Positions 8,984-18,209 are shown, counted from the first letter of the stretch. The stretch: 64,000 bases of DNA from Holophaga foetida DSM 6591 (GCF_000242615.2 NZ_KI912268.1:2448439-2512438), one strand, 5' to 3'. The notes: generated by a model not told the origin, from the letters alone. A program made the numbers and translations.

Positions 8984-10270
8984 ATGAACAACGCCACCCC
9001 CATCCTGGAAATCCGCGGCATCCAGAAGTCCTTTGACCGCGGCAACGGCAAGCTCCTCCGGGTCCTGGAGGACGTCAACCTCGATATCCGCCCCAACGAG
9101 GTCATCGCCCTCATCGGTCCCAGCGGCTGCGGCAAGTCCACCATCCTGCGGATCTTCGCCGGACTCATCGAGCCCACCAAGGGGCAAGTGCGCTACAAGG
9201 GCGAAAAGCAGGAGGGCCTGAACCCCAACGTCGCCGTGGTTTTCCAGGGCTTCGCCCTCTATCCGTGGATGACCATCGAGCAGAACGTGGAGGCAGTTCT
9301 CCGGGCCAAGGGCATGGCCCCGGCTGCCGTGAAGGAACGCACCAACCGCGCCATCCGCATGGTGGGCCTGGAGGGCTTCGAGGAGGCCTATCCCCGGGAG
9401 CTCTCCGGCGGCATGAAGCAGCGCGTGGGCATGGCCCGGGCCCTATCAGTCGATCCCGAAATCCTCTTCATGGACGAACCCTTCAGCCAGGTGGACGCCC
9501 TGACCGCCGAAGGCCTCCGGGCCGAAATCCTGGACATCTGGGACGACCGGGAGCAGAACCCCTCCTCCATCCTGATGGTGAGCCACGACATCAAAGAGGT
9601 GGCCTACATGGCCGACCGCATCGTGGTCCTCTCCGCCAACCCAGGGCGCATCCGGACCATCGTGGAGAATCCCCTGCCCCGCCCCCGGGAGATGCGCTCG
9701 CCCGAGTTCCTCCGCCTGGTGGACCAGCTCCACGACATCATCACCAGCACCGAGCTGCCGGATATCGCCGTCACCACGGTGGAGCCCAGCGTCGAGCAGG
9801 ACATCGTGGAGTCCCTGCCCTACGCACTCAACGCCGACCTCCTGGGCACCCTCGAGTATCTGGCCACCCAGGGCGGGAGCTGCGACATCTTCCAGGTGGT
9901 AGCCCAGACCCACGTCCCCTTCGAAAAGGTCCTCACCGCCGTCAAGGGCCTGGAGATGCTGGAGCTGGTGGAGACCCCCAAGCGGAGTGTCCACCTCACG
10001 CCCCTGGGGCACCGATTCGTGGAAGCCGGCATGGACGAGCGCAAGCTCATCTGGCGCGATCAGCTCCTGGAGCTCAAGCTCTTCCGGGTCGTGCGGGAGA
10101 TGCTGGACCTCCGGGAAGGCGAACTCCCCAAGGAGGAGCTCATCCAGGAGATCTCCACCCGCCTCCCCATGGAGGATCCCGAGCACACCTTCGAGACCAT
10201 CGTGGCCTGGGGCCGTTTCGCCGAGATCTTCGCCTACCGCGAAGAGAAGGAAGTCCTCACCTATGAATGA
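8984..10270 (+). CDS. ABC transporter ATP-binding protein, NitT/TauT type, with AAA-associated C-terminal domain
   Basis: 428 residues. Residues 1-260 are a standard ABC ATPase: Walker [10 protein letters not shown] (45-53), signature LSGGMKQR (about 145), Walker B ILFMDEP with the switch histidine in VSHDIKE. The next 160 residues match the AAA-associated C-terminal domain sometimes fused to nitrate/sulfonate ATPases, here with winged-helix-like segments ([20 protein letters not shown]). That domain is thought to be regulatory. It forms an operon with the fused permease. The gene ends inside a strong terminator hairpin. Confidence 0.92.
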   Translation: MNNATPILEIRGIQKSFDRGNGKLLRVLEDVNLDIRPNEVIALIGPSGCGKSTILRIFAGLIEPTKGQVRYKGEKQEGLNPNVAVVFQGFALYPWMTIEQNVEAVLRAKGMAPAAVKERTNRAIRMVGLEGFEEAYPRELSGGMKQRVGMARALSVDPEILFMDEPFSQVDALTAEGLRAEILDIWDDREQNPSSILMVSHDIKEVAYMADRIVVLSANPGRIRTIVENPLPRPREMRSPEFLRLVDQLHDIITSTELPDIAVTTVEPSVEQDIVESLPYALNADLLGTLEYLATQGGSCDIFQVVAQTHVPFEKVLTAVKGLEMLELVETPKRSVHLTPLGHRFVEAGMDERKLIWRDQLLELKLFRVVREMLDLREGELPKEELIQEISTRLPMEDPEHTFETIVAWGRFAEIFAYREEKEVLTYE

Positions 10271-10299
10271 GAAAAGGCACGCCATGCGTGCCTTTTCTC
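10269..10299. terminator. Bidirectional intrinsic terminator
   Basis: A perfect 13-bp stem, GAGAAAAGGCACG (10269-10281) with CGTGCCTTTTCTC (10287-10299), and a five-base loop. The arms carry A4 and T4, so the structure can end transcription from both the ABC operon and the convergent gene at 10321-10830. Confidence 0.85.
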
Positions 10300-10320
10300 A
10301 TCTCGAGCTCCTGCAGAATG

Positions 10321-10830
10321 CTATTCGTGGGACCCACCAGCCTTGGCTGGCAGGATGGCCGCCAGGGTAACCAGGGAGGTCTGGCCATTCGCCTTGGCAA
10401 TCTCCCGGAGGGTGGCCTTGGAGTCGACGGCCTTGAATCCGGCCTGGATGAGCTTGCCCATCAGCTCCTGTTCAGACTGCTTGGTGATCACAGCCGCCCC
10501 TTGGAGATTCTGGTCCAGAATCACTTCGCCGGCCTGCCCGAGAACCTGCTTCGGGTTCTGCCTCTTCCCACCCATAGGAATGACCGACGCCACGGAAATA
10601 AGGGTGAAGACAATGGCAAGCGTCGCTCCCAGGGGCTTCTTTAGGTGGTTCAGGGTCGGTTTCCAGTTGATGACGATGTGGAGAATGCTTCCCACCACGA
10701 AGAGAATGCTGGTCACCTCATGCACAGGACCGGTCAGGCCCCGGATCCCGAACAGCATGAAGAGTCCGGTGAGGCAGACCACGATGAAGCTGCCGATCGT
10801 CAGGGGGGTGGCAATGGTGCGAAGGGTCAT
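10321..10830 (-). CDS. DUF4405-like membrane protein
   Basis: 169 residues. Three hydrophobic segments (about 8-28, 38-57 and 68-86) precede a soluble tail. Two membrane histidines with the VHEVTSILFVVGSILHIVINW pattern resemble DUF4405 proteins, some of which are thought to bind haem in the membrane. The tail (about 95-169) has an Ala/Gly-rich helical pattern, with TLREIAKANGQ similar to helix-hairpin segments of small DNA- or peptide-binding domains. Start ATG has GGAG six bases upstream. It is a single gene between a terminator and a divergent two-component pair. Role unknown. Confidence 0.65.
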   Translation of the reverse strand: MTLRTIATPLTIGSFIVVCLTGLFMLFGIRGLTGPVHEVTSILFVVGSILHIVINWKPTLNHLKKPLGATLAIVFTLISVASVIPMGGKRQNPKQVLGQAGEVILDQNLQGAAVITKQSEQELMGKLIQAGFKAVDSKATLREIAKANGQTSLVTLAAILPAKAGGSHE

Positions 10831-10994
10831 AGCGTTCTCCTAAGTGGGATTCATCGGTCCACCCATCCATGTTGGAGCTTCCGAGACATGTTTCAGGGCT
10901 ACCCGGACCGAAACGCACCAGGCCAGGATCGAATGACAGAAAAGGGGGACCGAACGGTTCGTGGTCCAGGAAGCCTCTCCGCTAGACTGACTGC

Positions 10995-12059
10995 ATGCGA
11001 GCACCAGCCGTCCTCAAGGCGACCCTGAAGCGCCTTCGGAACCCACTCTACTGGGGGGTCATCCTGGCCGTCTGCGCCCTCTGGACCCTGGTCCCCTGGA
11101 GCTTCGGCCTGGGCGACACCCATCTCCACTTGGTCCTGTCCCCACTGTATGGGAGCCTCGTCATCCTGATGATCTTCCCCATGCCGTGGCAGTGGAGTGG
11201 GGATGATCGTCCCCTGGCCTCATTCCCCAGGGGCTTGGCTCAGGCCCTCGTCTGGAATGCGGTTTGGGCCCTGGCCCTGGTCAGCGTGACCCTTGTCTTC
11301 CACAGGAAGGAGCGACCCCACCCCGGCCACCCTCCCCGCCAGGCCCAAGAGCGGCCTCCCCTGCCCTTCAACCCCAAGCCCATCCTGGGCGGGGTCTCCT
11401 TCATGGGACTGGGGCTGCTGATCGGCTGGCTCCTGGCCAACAAGGAGCGGGCAGAGGCCGGTGAACACGAGGCAATGCAGGCCGCCACCGAAGCCCGGAT
11501 GCATGTTCTCCAATCCCAGATGAATCCCCACGTGCTCTTTAACGCCATCAGCGGACTCTCGGAAATGGTGCGCGAGGAGCCGGAAGCCGCAGAGAAGGCC
11601 CTGTTGAACCTTTCCGGCCTTCTCAGGGACCTGCTGGACTACAGTGCCCGGAACCGCGCACCCCTCTCCCAGGAGCGCACCATGGTAGAGCGCTACCTCG
11701 CCCTGGAACAGATCCGTCTAGGCAAACGCCTGCGGGTCACCTGGGACTGGGATCCGGCCCTGGAGAGCCGCGAGCTCCCCCCCCTGATGCTCCAACCCTT
11801 GGTGGAGAACGCCCTCAAGCACGGCATCGCCCCCCACCGCGGAGGAGGCGAAGTCCTGATCCGCCTGGCCCCCACCGAGGGTGGTCTGGAACTGGAGGTG
11901 GCCAATACCGGCGCAGGCCTGGCGGATCCCATCAAGGAAGGCGTGGGCCTGCGGAACCTGAGAGAACGCCTGGCCTTCTTCGAACCCACCGCCAGCCTGA
12001 GCCTCTCCCGGGAGGGGGACTGGACCCGCGCCCTCCTCAAGCTCGGGAGACGCCCATGA
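10995..12059 (+). CDS. LytS/YehU-type sensor histidine kinase
   Basis: 354 residues. Four TM helices (about 18-36, 47-65, 82-103 and 130-148) are followed by a His_kinase (PF06580-type) domain with phospho-acceptor H179 in the diagnostic NPHVLFNAI. The HATPase domain contains LVENALKHGI and GVGLRNLRERL. The periplasmic part is minimal, so the signal is probably sensed in or near the membrane. The stop overlaps the response-regulator start by four bases (ATGA), which pairs the two proteins. Target genes are not evident in the window. Confidence 0.92.
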   Translation: MRAPAVLKATLKRLRNPLYWGVILAVCALWTLVPWSFGLGDTHLHLVLSPLYGSLVILMIFPMPWQWSGDDRPLASFPRGLAQALVWNAVWALALVSVTLVFHRKERPHPGHPPRQAQERPPLPFNPKPILGGVSFMGLGLLIGWLLANKERAEAGEHEAMQAATEARMHVLQSQMNPHVLFNAISGLSEMVREEPEAAEKALLNLSGLLRDLLDYSARNRAPLSQERTMVERYLALEQIRLGKRLRVTWDWDPALESRELPPLMLQPLVENALKHGIAPHRGGGEVLIRLAPTEGGLELEVANTGAGLADPIKEGVGLRNLRERLAFFEPTASLSLSREGDWTRALLKLGRRP

Positions 12060-12781
12060 GCACCCCGCTCCGCGCCGCCCTGGCAGAGGATGAGCCCTAC
12101 AACCTCAAGCGTCTAGCCCGCCTTCTCAGGGAGCAGGGTTGTGAAATCGTGGCCGAGCTGGAGGATGGCTTGGCGGTCATGGAGTGGCTCGAAGGCGGCG
12201 GAGATGCCGACGTCCTCTTCCTGGACATCCAGATGCCCGGCCTTTCCGGCCTGGAGGTTGTGGCCGAACTGGAGGGCCGCTTCCCCGTAGTCTTCGTCAC
12301 GGCCTTTGCCGAGCACGCCGTGAAGGCCTTCGAGCAGGCCGCCGTGGACTATCTCCTCAAGCCGGTTTCTGCAGAGCGGCTGGCCATGACCCTGGAGCGC
12401 CTGAGGATGGCCCGGGTGCCGTCTGCGGAAACGCCCGTCAGGCCCTCCGGCCCCTTCCGCTACCCAGTCAAGGCGGGAGAGGGCATCGTGCTCGTAGATC
12501 TCTCCAAGACCACCCACTTCGAGTACGAGGACGGGAGCGTCTGGGCCCACGCCAACGGCCGCCTCCGCACCACCTGGAAGTCCCTGGCGGAAGCGGAAGC
12601 CGCCCTCGAAGGACACGGCGTCATGAAGGGGCACCGCCACCTGCTGATCCGCCCGGAGGCCATTGTGGGCCTGAAGCCCCTGGACTCCGGGCGCCTCCTG
12701 GTGCGCCTCGCCGGGGGTGCCGAGGTAGAAGTGAGCCGCGGCGCCGCCCCACAGCTCAAGAAGCGGCTGGGACTAGACTAG
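12056..12781 (+). CDS. LytTR-family response regulator
   Basis: 241 residues. The receiver domain has the acidic pair E11/D12, phospho-acceptor D57 (LFLDIQMPG), T82 and K102 (YLLKPV). The C-terminal half (about 135-241) matches the LytTR DNA-binding domain, with PVKAGEGIVLVDLSK and GHRHLLIRPEAI. Such regulators bind paired direct repeats at promoters they control. It is translationally coupled to the kinase upstream. Confidence 0.93.
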   Translation: MSTPLRAALAEDEPYNLKRLARLLREQGCEIVAELEDGLAVMEWLEGGGDADVLFLDIQMPGLSGLEVVAELEGRFPVVFVTAFAEHAVKAFEQAAVDYLLKPVSAERLAMTLERLRMARVPSAETPVRPSGPFRYPVKAGEGIVLVDLSKTTHFEYEDGSVWAHANGRLRTTWKSLAEAEAALEGHGVMKGHRHLLIRPEAIVGLKPLDSGRLLVRLAGGAEVEVSRGAAPQLKKRLGLD

Positions 12782-12795
12782 AAAAGCTAAGGGCC

Positions 12796-13923
12796 CTACA
12801 CGATCCTGTGCATCCACCCATGGGTGTCGGGCTTCAGGCCGTACTGGATGTCCAGGAGGGCTCCACGCAGCTCCATCGAGATGGGGCCGAGCTGGTTCCC
12901 GTTCACCACCCAGTCCCCGCGGCGGGACTTGAAGGTGCCGATGGGGCTGATGACGGCCGCAGTGCCGCAGGCGAAGGCCTCCTTCAGGCGCCCCTCGCGA
13001 TGGGCGGTCTCGACCTCGTCGATGGAGATGCGGCGCTCGCAGAGCTCGTAACCCAGCTCCTTGGCCAGGGTGATGAGGCTCTCCCGGGTGACACCCTCCA
13101 GGATGGTACCGGTCTTCTCGGGGGTGGCGATGACCGTGCGGCCCCCCTCTTCCAGCACCAGGAAGACGTTCATGCCCCCCAACTCTTCGAGGTACTGCCG
13201 GTGGATGGCATCCAGGTAAAGCACCTGCTCACAGCCCTTCGCCTTGGCGAGATTGCCCGGCAGCAGGCTGGCGGCGTAGTTGCCACCGCACTTGGCCTGA
13301 CCCGTTCCCCCCGGAGAGGCCCGGACGTACTCCTCCTCCACCCAGATGGTCACGGGGTGGATGCCGCCGCTGAAGTAGGATCCAGCGGGGCCGCCGATGA
13401 TCATGAAGAGGCATTCCGATGCGGACCCGACCCCCAGGTACTCCCCCTGGCCGATCATGAAGGGACGGAAGTAGAAGCTCTTGTCGTGGAGCTTCTCGGG
13501 GTCCAGGGCCTCGGGAATCCAGGCCTGATCCACCGTCGCCAGGAGATCCGCAGCGGCGCAGAAGAGGTCCTCGGGGATCTCGGGCATGGCCAACCGGTGG
13601 GCGCTGGTGTTGAAACGCTTGGCGTTGCAGATGGGACGGAAGGACTTCACGCCGCCATCGGGCTGGCGGTAGCCCTTGAAACCCTCGAAGACAGACTGGC
13701 CGTAGTGCAGCACATTGGCGGCCGGGCTCATGGAGATGGGACCGTAGGGCTTCAACTGCCCCCGAAGCCAACCCTCACCCTCGCGATAAGGGATCACGAT
13801 CATGTGCTCGGAGAAGGTCTTGCCGAAGCCGGGAGCCACCATCCGCCTCTGGCGCTCCTCGTCGGAGAGCCTGGTACTCACAAGCTGGATATCGAAGAGG
13901 GAAGAAGTAAGATCGGCGTTCAC
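12796..13923 (-). CDS. ilvE: Branched-chain amino acid aminotransferase (class IV)
   Basis: Interconverts Leu/Ile/Val with their 2-oxo acids using PLP. The 375-residue length is that of the longer BCAT group. The PLP lysine is K211 in GQAKCGGNYAAS; LHYGQSVFEG and the phosphate-binding EAFACGTAAVI segment are also diagnostic. Start is a GTG with AGGAG just upstream. It is convergent with the response-regulator gene, and the neighbours on its own strand are unrelated, so it is probably its own transcription unit. Confidence 0.95.
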   Translation of the reverse strand: MNADLTSSLFDIQLVSTRLSDEERQRRMVAPGFGKTFSEHMIVIPYREGEGWLRGQLKPYGPISMSPAANVLHYGQSVFEGFKGYRQPDGGVKSFRPICNAKRFNTSAHRLAMPEIPEDLFCAAADLLATVDQAWIPEALDPEKLHDKSFYFRPFMIGQGEYLGVGSASECLFMIIGGPAGSYFSGGIHPVTIWVEEEYVRASPGGTGQAKCGGNYAASLLPGNLAKAKGCEQVLYLDAIHRQYLEELGGMNVFLVLEEGGRTVIATPEKTGTILEGVTRESLITLAKELGYELCERRISIDEVETAHREGRLKEAFACGTAAVISPIGTFKSRRGDWVVNGNQLGPISMELRGALLDIQYGLKPDTHGWMHRIV

Positions 13924-13998
13924 AGCGGCTCCTCTGCCTCGATTCTAGTCTGATTAGCGATGTAGAGGGAGCCCATTAGAAAAAACGATGAGTGGAAC

Positions 13999-14877
13999 CT
14001 ACTTCCTTCGCCTCCTGGATGCTGGCGTTTCCGCAGGGGCCAAGCGAGCCCCCGTCTGGGCATCGATCTCCAGCAGCACTCGGCGGTTGGCAGGATCCAG
14101 GCTCCGCATCCGGTACAGGAAGCGCACCCGCGCAGCCTTGTCAGGGTATTGGGCCTCCAGATACCCCTTGGAGCCCATGATGCCCTCCACGAACTTCACC
14201 TTGTCGTTCGCGAAGGCATACTCAGCCAGAGACTTCTCCAGGGCCTTGATCTGCGAATCTTCCCTCTCAGCGCAACGGGTGTAGTAGTCCGCCTCCTTCC
14301 TGGCGGTCTCCAGGTACCCCTCGAAGGCCTGAGCACTCTTGGTATTCTTCGCGAGGCTTTCCTCCTCCTTCTGGACCAGCTCCAGCTGCTGGAGCTCACC
14401 GGCATCCGGGTTGGGCTTGGCGCGCAGGGACTGGATGTAGTCGCCATTCTCGGCCAGGCTCCTGCGACTCCGCTCCACAAGATCCCGGTAGTAGCTCACG
14501 AGGGCCGGGAACCTCGCCGCCACCTTGTCCGCGTTGGTCCTGGCGAGGTCCTGGGCCCTTTGGAAATAGCTGAGGGCCTGCTCCCAGTCCCCTGAGGCAT
14601 CCGCAGCCCTCGCGGCCAGGGCATAGGCGTACAGGTACTCCCGGTATGCCCCATAGCTGGCCAGCTGGGCAGGAGGATCGGCCTCATCCCAGGCGGCCAC
14701 TTGGCCCGGCAGAAGGGCTTCGGCCTTGGCACGGGCCTCGATGGCTCTGCACTCCACCAGGAGCCTCTCCACCCCGGGAGCCTCAGCCCGAAGGCGTCCG
14801 GAGAAGCTCTGAAGTTGCGGAGCCTGGGCCATGAGGGCCGCAGGCACCAGGACGAGGAGGGCGTGGTGCATCGACAT
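13999..14877 (-). CDS. Secreted coiled-coil protein, paralogue family member 2
   Basis: 292 residues: signal peptide (MSMHHALLVLVPAALMAQA), Ala/Glu/Lys-rich helices predicted as coiled coil, then LYRMRSLDPANRRVL and a basic end (SRRRRK). No catalytic motif is seen. Same layout as the gene just upstream on this strand (14899-15906, 21 bases apart) and the one at 1299-2186. Probably periplasmic or surface-associated. The start has GGAAG upstream. The tandem arrangement suggests duplication in place. Function unknown. Confidence 0.7.
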   Translation of the reverse strand: MSMHHALLVLVPAALMAQAPQLQSFSGRLRAEAPGVERLLVECRAIEARAKAEALLPGQVAAWDEADPPAQLASYGAYREYLYAYALAARAADASGDWEQALSYFQRAQDLARTNADKVAARFPALVSYYRDLVERSRRSLAENGDYIQSLRAKPNPDAGELQQLELVQKEEESLAKNTKSAQAFEGYLETARKEADYYTRCAEREDSQIKALEKSLAEYAFANDKVKFVEGIMGSKGYLEAQYPDKAARVRFLYRMRSLDPANRRVLLEIDAQTGARLAPAETPASRRRRK

Positions 14878-14898
14878 GTTGCTTCCTTTTCCGATTGG

Positions 14899-15906
14899 CT
14901 ACTTGCTGGGGGAAGGCTTCTTCTGGACGACCTTCCCATCGGAGAAGGGCTCCCGTCCCTGCTCCAGGTTGGCCAGGGCCCTGGCGGCCGCCTGGTTCTC
15001 CGGGTCCAGCACCAGGAAGCGGTGCAGGATGTTGGCCTGCTCCTGGGACGTCGGGAGCTTGCTCAGATTGCCGGGCACCTTCATGACCGCCGCGACCCAG
15101 GCCTTCGCCCCGGTGACCGGCACCTTGGGACGAGGCTGTCTGGCGTTCTGGCCCCTGTTGAAGCTGTCGATCTCGGCCGCCTGCCCCTTCAGGCTCCCCT
15201 CGACCTTGTCCAGAGCAACCCTGGCCTCCTGGATCTGGGAATCCACGGCCTGCCGGAACTCGGAGCACTTCAGGGCGAACTGTTCGTGGCGCGGGACGGC
15301 GTCCCGGTGCCAGGCGACCCTCCCCTTCATCTCGCCCAGCAGCTCTTCCTGCTTTGGGGCCTGGGCTGCCCGGGCCTTGAGGTCCGCCAGCTGCCTGGAG
15401 TCCAGCTTCACCTTCTTCTCATTGAAGGCCTGGATGTCAGCCTGGAGCGCCAGGAGCCTCTTCTCCAGCTCAGCGGCGCGGCCCTCATTCTCGGCAAGAT
15501 AGGCCCGCCCCTCGTCCAGGGTCCTTTTCCAATCAGCCTCCAGAGAGGCCAGGGCGCCATTCAGCTCCCCTCGCAAGGTCTCGGCATACGCCACGCGCTG
15601 ACGGCAGACCTCCCGAGCCTTTTCCCACTGACCCGAAACAGCCAGGGTGTTCGCCTGGAGCTTCAGGATCGCCAGCATGCCCTTCCCGGATTCCAGGCTC
15701 TGCCCGATCTCCTTGGGCTGGAAGACAGGCGGGCGGGAGGGCACCAGCGCGTCCGCCCTGGCGCAGGCCTCCCGGTATCTCAGGTCCTTCAGGGCCCGGG
15801 TCACGGCGGGGACTTCGTCGTTGTAGCACTGGACCAGGTCAGCCGGGGCCTGGGCAGCCACTCCCAGCGAGACCAGGGCGGCGGGAAAGAGGATGGAGGA
15901 TCGCAC
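14899..15906 (-). CDS. Secreted coiled-coil protein, paralogue family member 3
   Basis: 335 residues with a signal peptide (MRSSILFPAALVSLGVAAQA), a first helical segment with regularly spaced Cys and charged residues, and a long coiled coil. It ends with FLVLDPENQAAARAL, which resembles the last turn of a TPR-like helix pair, and a Lys-rich tail. GTG start with AGGAG six bases upstream. It lies between the nucleoside phosphorylase gene (22 bases away) and its paralogue, all on one strand. Function unknown. Confidence 0.7.
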   Translation of the reverse strand: MRSSILFPAALVSLGVAAQAPADLVQCYNDEVPAVTRALKDLRYREACARADALVPSRPPVFQPKEIGQSLESGKGMLAILKLQANTLAVSGQWEKAREVCRQRVAYAETLRGELNGALASLEADWKRTLDEGRAYLAENEGRAAELEKRLLALQADIQAFNEKKVKLDSRQLADLKARAAQAPKQEELLGEMKGRVAWHRDAVPRHEQFALKCSEFRQAVDSQIQEARVALDKVEGSLKGQAAEIDSFNRGQNARQPRPKVPVTGAKAWVAAVMKVPGNLSKLPTSQEQANILHRFLVLDPENQAAARALANLEQGREPFSDGKVVQKKPSPSK

Positions 15907-15927
15907 GATGATCTCCTGGGAATCGGG

Positions 15928-17229
15928 CTATTCCACCACTCCCAGGAGCCAAGGGGAAGCGGCAAGTGGCGTTTCCGACCAGCACACCGCCGCAAGGAAG
16001 CGGTCGGGATCGATCGGCACGCCAGCCTTCGCGTAGATCGTGAAAAGGACATCCCCGGCCTCGACCCGTCCCCCCACAGTTCCGTGAACCTTGAGGCCCA
16101 CCCCCAGGTCCAGGACATCCCCCTGATTGCGCCGCCCCGCCCCCAGCTCCATTGCGAGGATGCCCAGGGAACGGCTGTCGAGGGCCTCGATCCAGGCACT
16201 GCGGCCGGAGCGGATCTCCACCCGCTGCCCTGCCTGGGGCAGACGGGAGAAGTCGTCGAGGCAGCGGACATCGCCGCCGTTGTGCCGGGTCCAGGCCCGG
16301 AAACGCTCCATGGCCTCCCCGGAGTGGACGACCCGCTTCACCTCTTCCATGGCGCTCTCGATTCCGTCGGCCACACCACCGAGCACCAACATCTCCCCCG
16401 CCAGGCGGAAGCTCATCTGGGCCAGAGGGCATTCACCGTGCCACCCCTTGAGGATCTCCACGGACTCCATCACCTCCAGGGCATTCCCGATGGCCCAGCC
16501 CAGGGGCTCCTCCATCCGCGTGAGGAGAGCCTTGATCCGCATCCCGTGGGCCCGCCCCACGTCCACCATGCTCCTGGCCAGGGCCTGGGCCTCTTCCAGG
16601 GTCCGCATGAAGGCCCCTCCGCCGCACTTCACGTCCAGCACCAGGGCGTCGGCCCCCCCGGCGAGCTTCTTGGACATGATGCTGGCGGTGATGAGGGGAA
16701 TGGACTCCACCGTGGCCGTGATATCCCGCAGCGCATAGAGGCGGCGGTCCGCCGGGCAGATGTCCCCGGTCTGGGCGCTGTTGGCGAAACCCGTCGCCCG
16801 GAGGCTCTCCCTGAAGGCCTCAGGCTCCAGTTCCACCCGCAGCCCGGGAATGGCCGAATACTTGTCCACGGTCCCACCCGTGTGGCCGAGGCCTCGGCCG
16901 CTGAACATGGCGCAGGGCACCCCGCAGGCCGCCACCACAGGACCGATGATGAGGGTGGTCTTGTCCCCCACCCCGCCGGTGCTGTGCTTGTCCACCTTGG
17001 TTCCGGGAATGGCGGAAAGGTCCATCCGATCCCCGGAGTCCCGCATGGCCAGGGTCAGAGCCAGGGTTTCTTCCGTATCCATGCCCCGCCAACAAATAGC
17101 CATGAGCAGGGCCGCGCTCTGTTCGGGGGGCACGCTGCCGTCCACCACGCCCCGGACCCAGGCTTGGATCTGCTCCGGCGCAAGCGCACCACCCGTCTTC
17201 TTGGCATGGATCAGGTCGTACATCCGCAC
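15928..17229 (-). CDS. pdp: Pyrimidine-nucleoside (thymidine) phosphorylase
   Basis: Splits uridine/thymidine with phosphate to base and (deoxy)ribose-1-phosphate, in pyrimidine salvage. 433 residues, the usual Pdp length. The family's phosphate-binding signature KHSTGGVGDK (about 81-90) is intact, with SGRGLGHTGGT and KYSAIPG following. The C-terminal PYNP domain holds LGAGRRNQGD and GLKVHGTVGG. The choice of Pdp over DeoA rests on overall length and similarity and is not certain. GTG start two codons before an ATG. The downstream secreted coiled-coil genes have no evident link to it. Confidence 0.9.
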   Translation of the reverse strand: MRMYDLIHAKKTGGALAPEQIQAWVRGVVDGSVPPEQSAALLMAICWRGMDTEETLALTLAMRDSGDRMDLSAIPGTKVDKHSTGGVGDKTTLIIGPVVAACGVPCAMFSGRGLGHTGGTVDKYSAIPGLRVELEPEAFRESLRATGFANSAQTGDICPADRRLYALRDITATVESIPLITASIMSKKLAGGADALVLDVKCGGGAFMRTLEEAQALARSMVDVGRAHGMRIKALLTRMEEPLGWAIGNALEVMESVEILKGWHGECPLAQMSFRLAGEMLVLGGVADGIESAMEEVKRVVHSGEAMERFRAWTRHNGGDVRCLDDFSRLPQAGQRVEIRSGRSAWIEALDSRSLGILAMELGAGRRNQGDVLDLGVGLKVHGTVGGRVEAGDVLFTIYAKAGVPIDPDRFLAAVCWSETPLAASPWLLGVVE

Positions 17230-17244
17230 GGCAGCCCCCGCAGA

Positions 17245-17925
17245 TCAGATGCCCTGGATGATGCGCTCCGCCTTCCGGGTGTCGCCCTTATCCTTGAAGC
17301 GGGTCTTGAATTCCGCCAGGTCCTTCCAGGCCTGCTCACGGTTCCCCTGGAGGCTGTCGAGCTCCAGCTGGGTATCCCAGAAGAGGGAAGCCCAGGGGGT
17401 GTCCGGCCCGGCGTCCTTGCGAAGGGAAGCCAGAACCTGGGCAGCCTCCTTGTCCTGGCCCATGGCCAGGGCCTTCTGGGCGGCCCGCAGGCGGTCCCAG
17501 GGCTCGGAACCCCTGAGGGGGACAGCCCCCTTTCCATCGAGGGAGAGCTTCCAGGCGGCCACCAGGGCCTCTGTGCCGGCGCGCTGGGAGGAAGGCGCCG
17601 CCTTGGCCAGGGCCTCCAGGCGGGGCAGGTTCTCCCGCATCCTCTTTTCCAGGTCCTGGGTGGGAACCGGAGTCAACCCGTTCCCCTGGGCGGCCATCAC
17701 CACCTCACCCACCGCAGCCTCATGACGTTCCACAGCCCCGGCCCGCCAAGCCCGGATGCCGAAGAAGGCGACCACCACCACCAGGACCGCCCCGACCCCG
17801 ATGAGCACCGGCTTCAGCAGCCCCTCCTGGACTTCGTGACCCGAGGCTAGGTTCCGCTGGAAGGCCTGCAGGCTCTGGGCAGGCTTCTGGACCTGAATTT
17901 CCTTGCTTTTGATATTGGCAGCCAT
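17245..17925 (-). CDS. Single-pass membrane protein with TPR-like domain (YfgM-like layout)
   Basis: 226 residues from ATG 17925. A short cytoplasmic N-terminus is followed by one TM helix (about 37-58, LIGVGAVLVVVVAFFGI) and an external Ala/Leu-rich helical domain with pairs of helices such as AQKALAMGQDKEAAQVLASL. The layout recalls YfgM/ancillary SecYEG translocon subunits, but identity is not established. The frame is open upstream through the tRNA gene on the other strand; this is rejected because ATG 17925 gives a normal membrane anchor. It ends 15 bases before pdp, so the two may be cotranscribed. Confidence 0.7.
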   Translation of the reverse strand: MAANIKSKEIQVQKPAQSLQAFQRNLASGHEVQEGLLKPVLIGVGAVLVVVVAFFGIRAWRAGAVERHEAAVGEVVMAAQGNGLTPVPTQDLEKRMRENLPRLEALAKAAPSSQRAGTEALVAAWKLSLDGKGAVPLRGSEPWDRLRAAQKALAMGQDKEAAQVLASLRKDAGPDTPWASLFWDTQLELDSLQGNREQAWKDLAEFKTRFKDKGDTRKAERIIQGI

Positions 17926-17978
17926 GGCTCGTCCACTCCGAAGACTCCAGAATGCCGCAAGCCACGCCCACTTCACAC

Positions 17979-18006
17979 TTGAAAAAGCGACCGACCCTGG
18001 TAAGCT
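17979..18006 (+). promoter_or_regulatory. Probable promoter of tRNA-Phe
   Basis: TTGAAA at 17979-17984 and TAAGCT at 18001-18006 are 16 bases apart and end nine bases before the tRNA 5' end. Spacing fits a sigma-70 promoter; the -10 box is imperfect. Confidence 0.45.
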
Positions 18007-18015
18007 GGTTGATGC

Positions 18016-18091
18016 GCCTCGATAGCTCAGTTGGTAGAGCAATGGATTGAAAATCCATGTGTCGGCGGTTCGACTCCGTCTCGAGGCACCA
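18016..18091 (+). tRNA. tRNA-Phe (GAA anticodon), CCA encoded
   Basis: All four arms fold by eye: acceptor GCCTCGA/TCGAGGC, D-arm GCTC/GAGC, anticodon stem ATGGA/TCCAT with loop TTGAAAA (anticodon GAA), and T-arm GGCGG/CCGTC with loop TTCGACT. Total 76 bases including the 3' CCA. An intrinsic terminator follows within five bases. Confidence 0.97.
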
Positions 18092-18094
18092 GTG

Positions 18095-18127
18095 AAACCC
18101 CTGAATCCGCAAGGATTCGGGGGTTTT
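18095..18127 (+). terminator. Intrinsic terminator of tRNA-Phe
   Basis: AAACCCCTGAATCC pairs with GGATTCGGGGGTTT around a GCAA loop, with one T-G wobble, and ends in TTTT. It immediately follows the tRNA. Confidence 0.85.
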
Positions 18128-18209
18128 CGGTATTGGGATTGCACGTTCTCAAAGAGCCGATTTCGAGGCCCGATTCTACCATTTCCAGGGCCCATTCCCT
18201 ACAAAATGC

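Noticed and set aside
14701..17850. A very long open frame on the plus strand opposite the coiled-coil and pdp genes
   Set aside because: It is the antisense shadow of GC-rich genes; its translation is low-complexity Gly/Pro/His/Leu text with no domain, and pdp on the other strand is unmistakable.
17926..18195. N-terminal extension of the TPR-like membrane protein gene through the tRNA
   Set aside because: It would read through tRNA-Phe on the other strand; ATG 17925 gives a normal anchor sequence.
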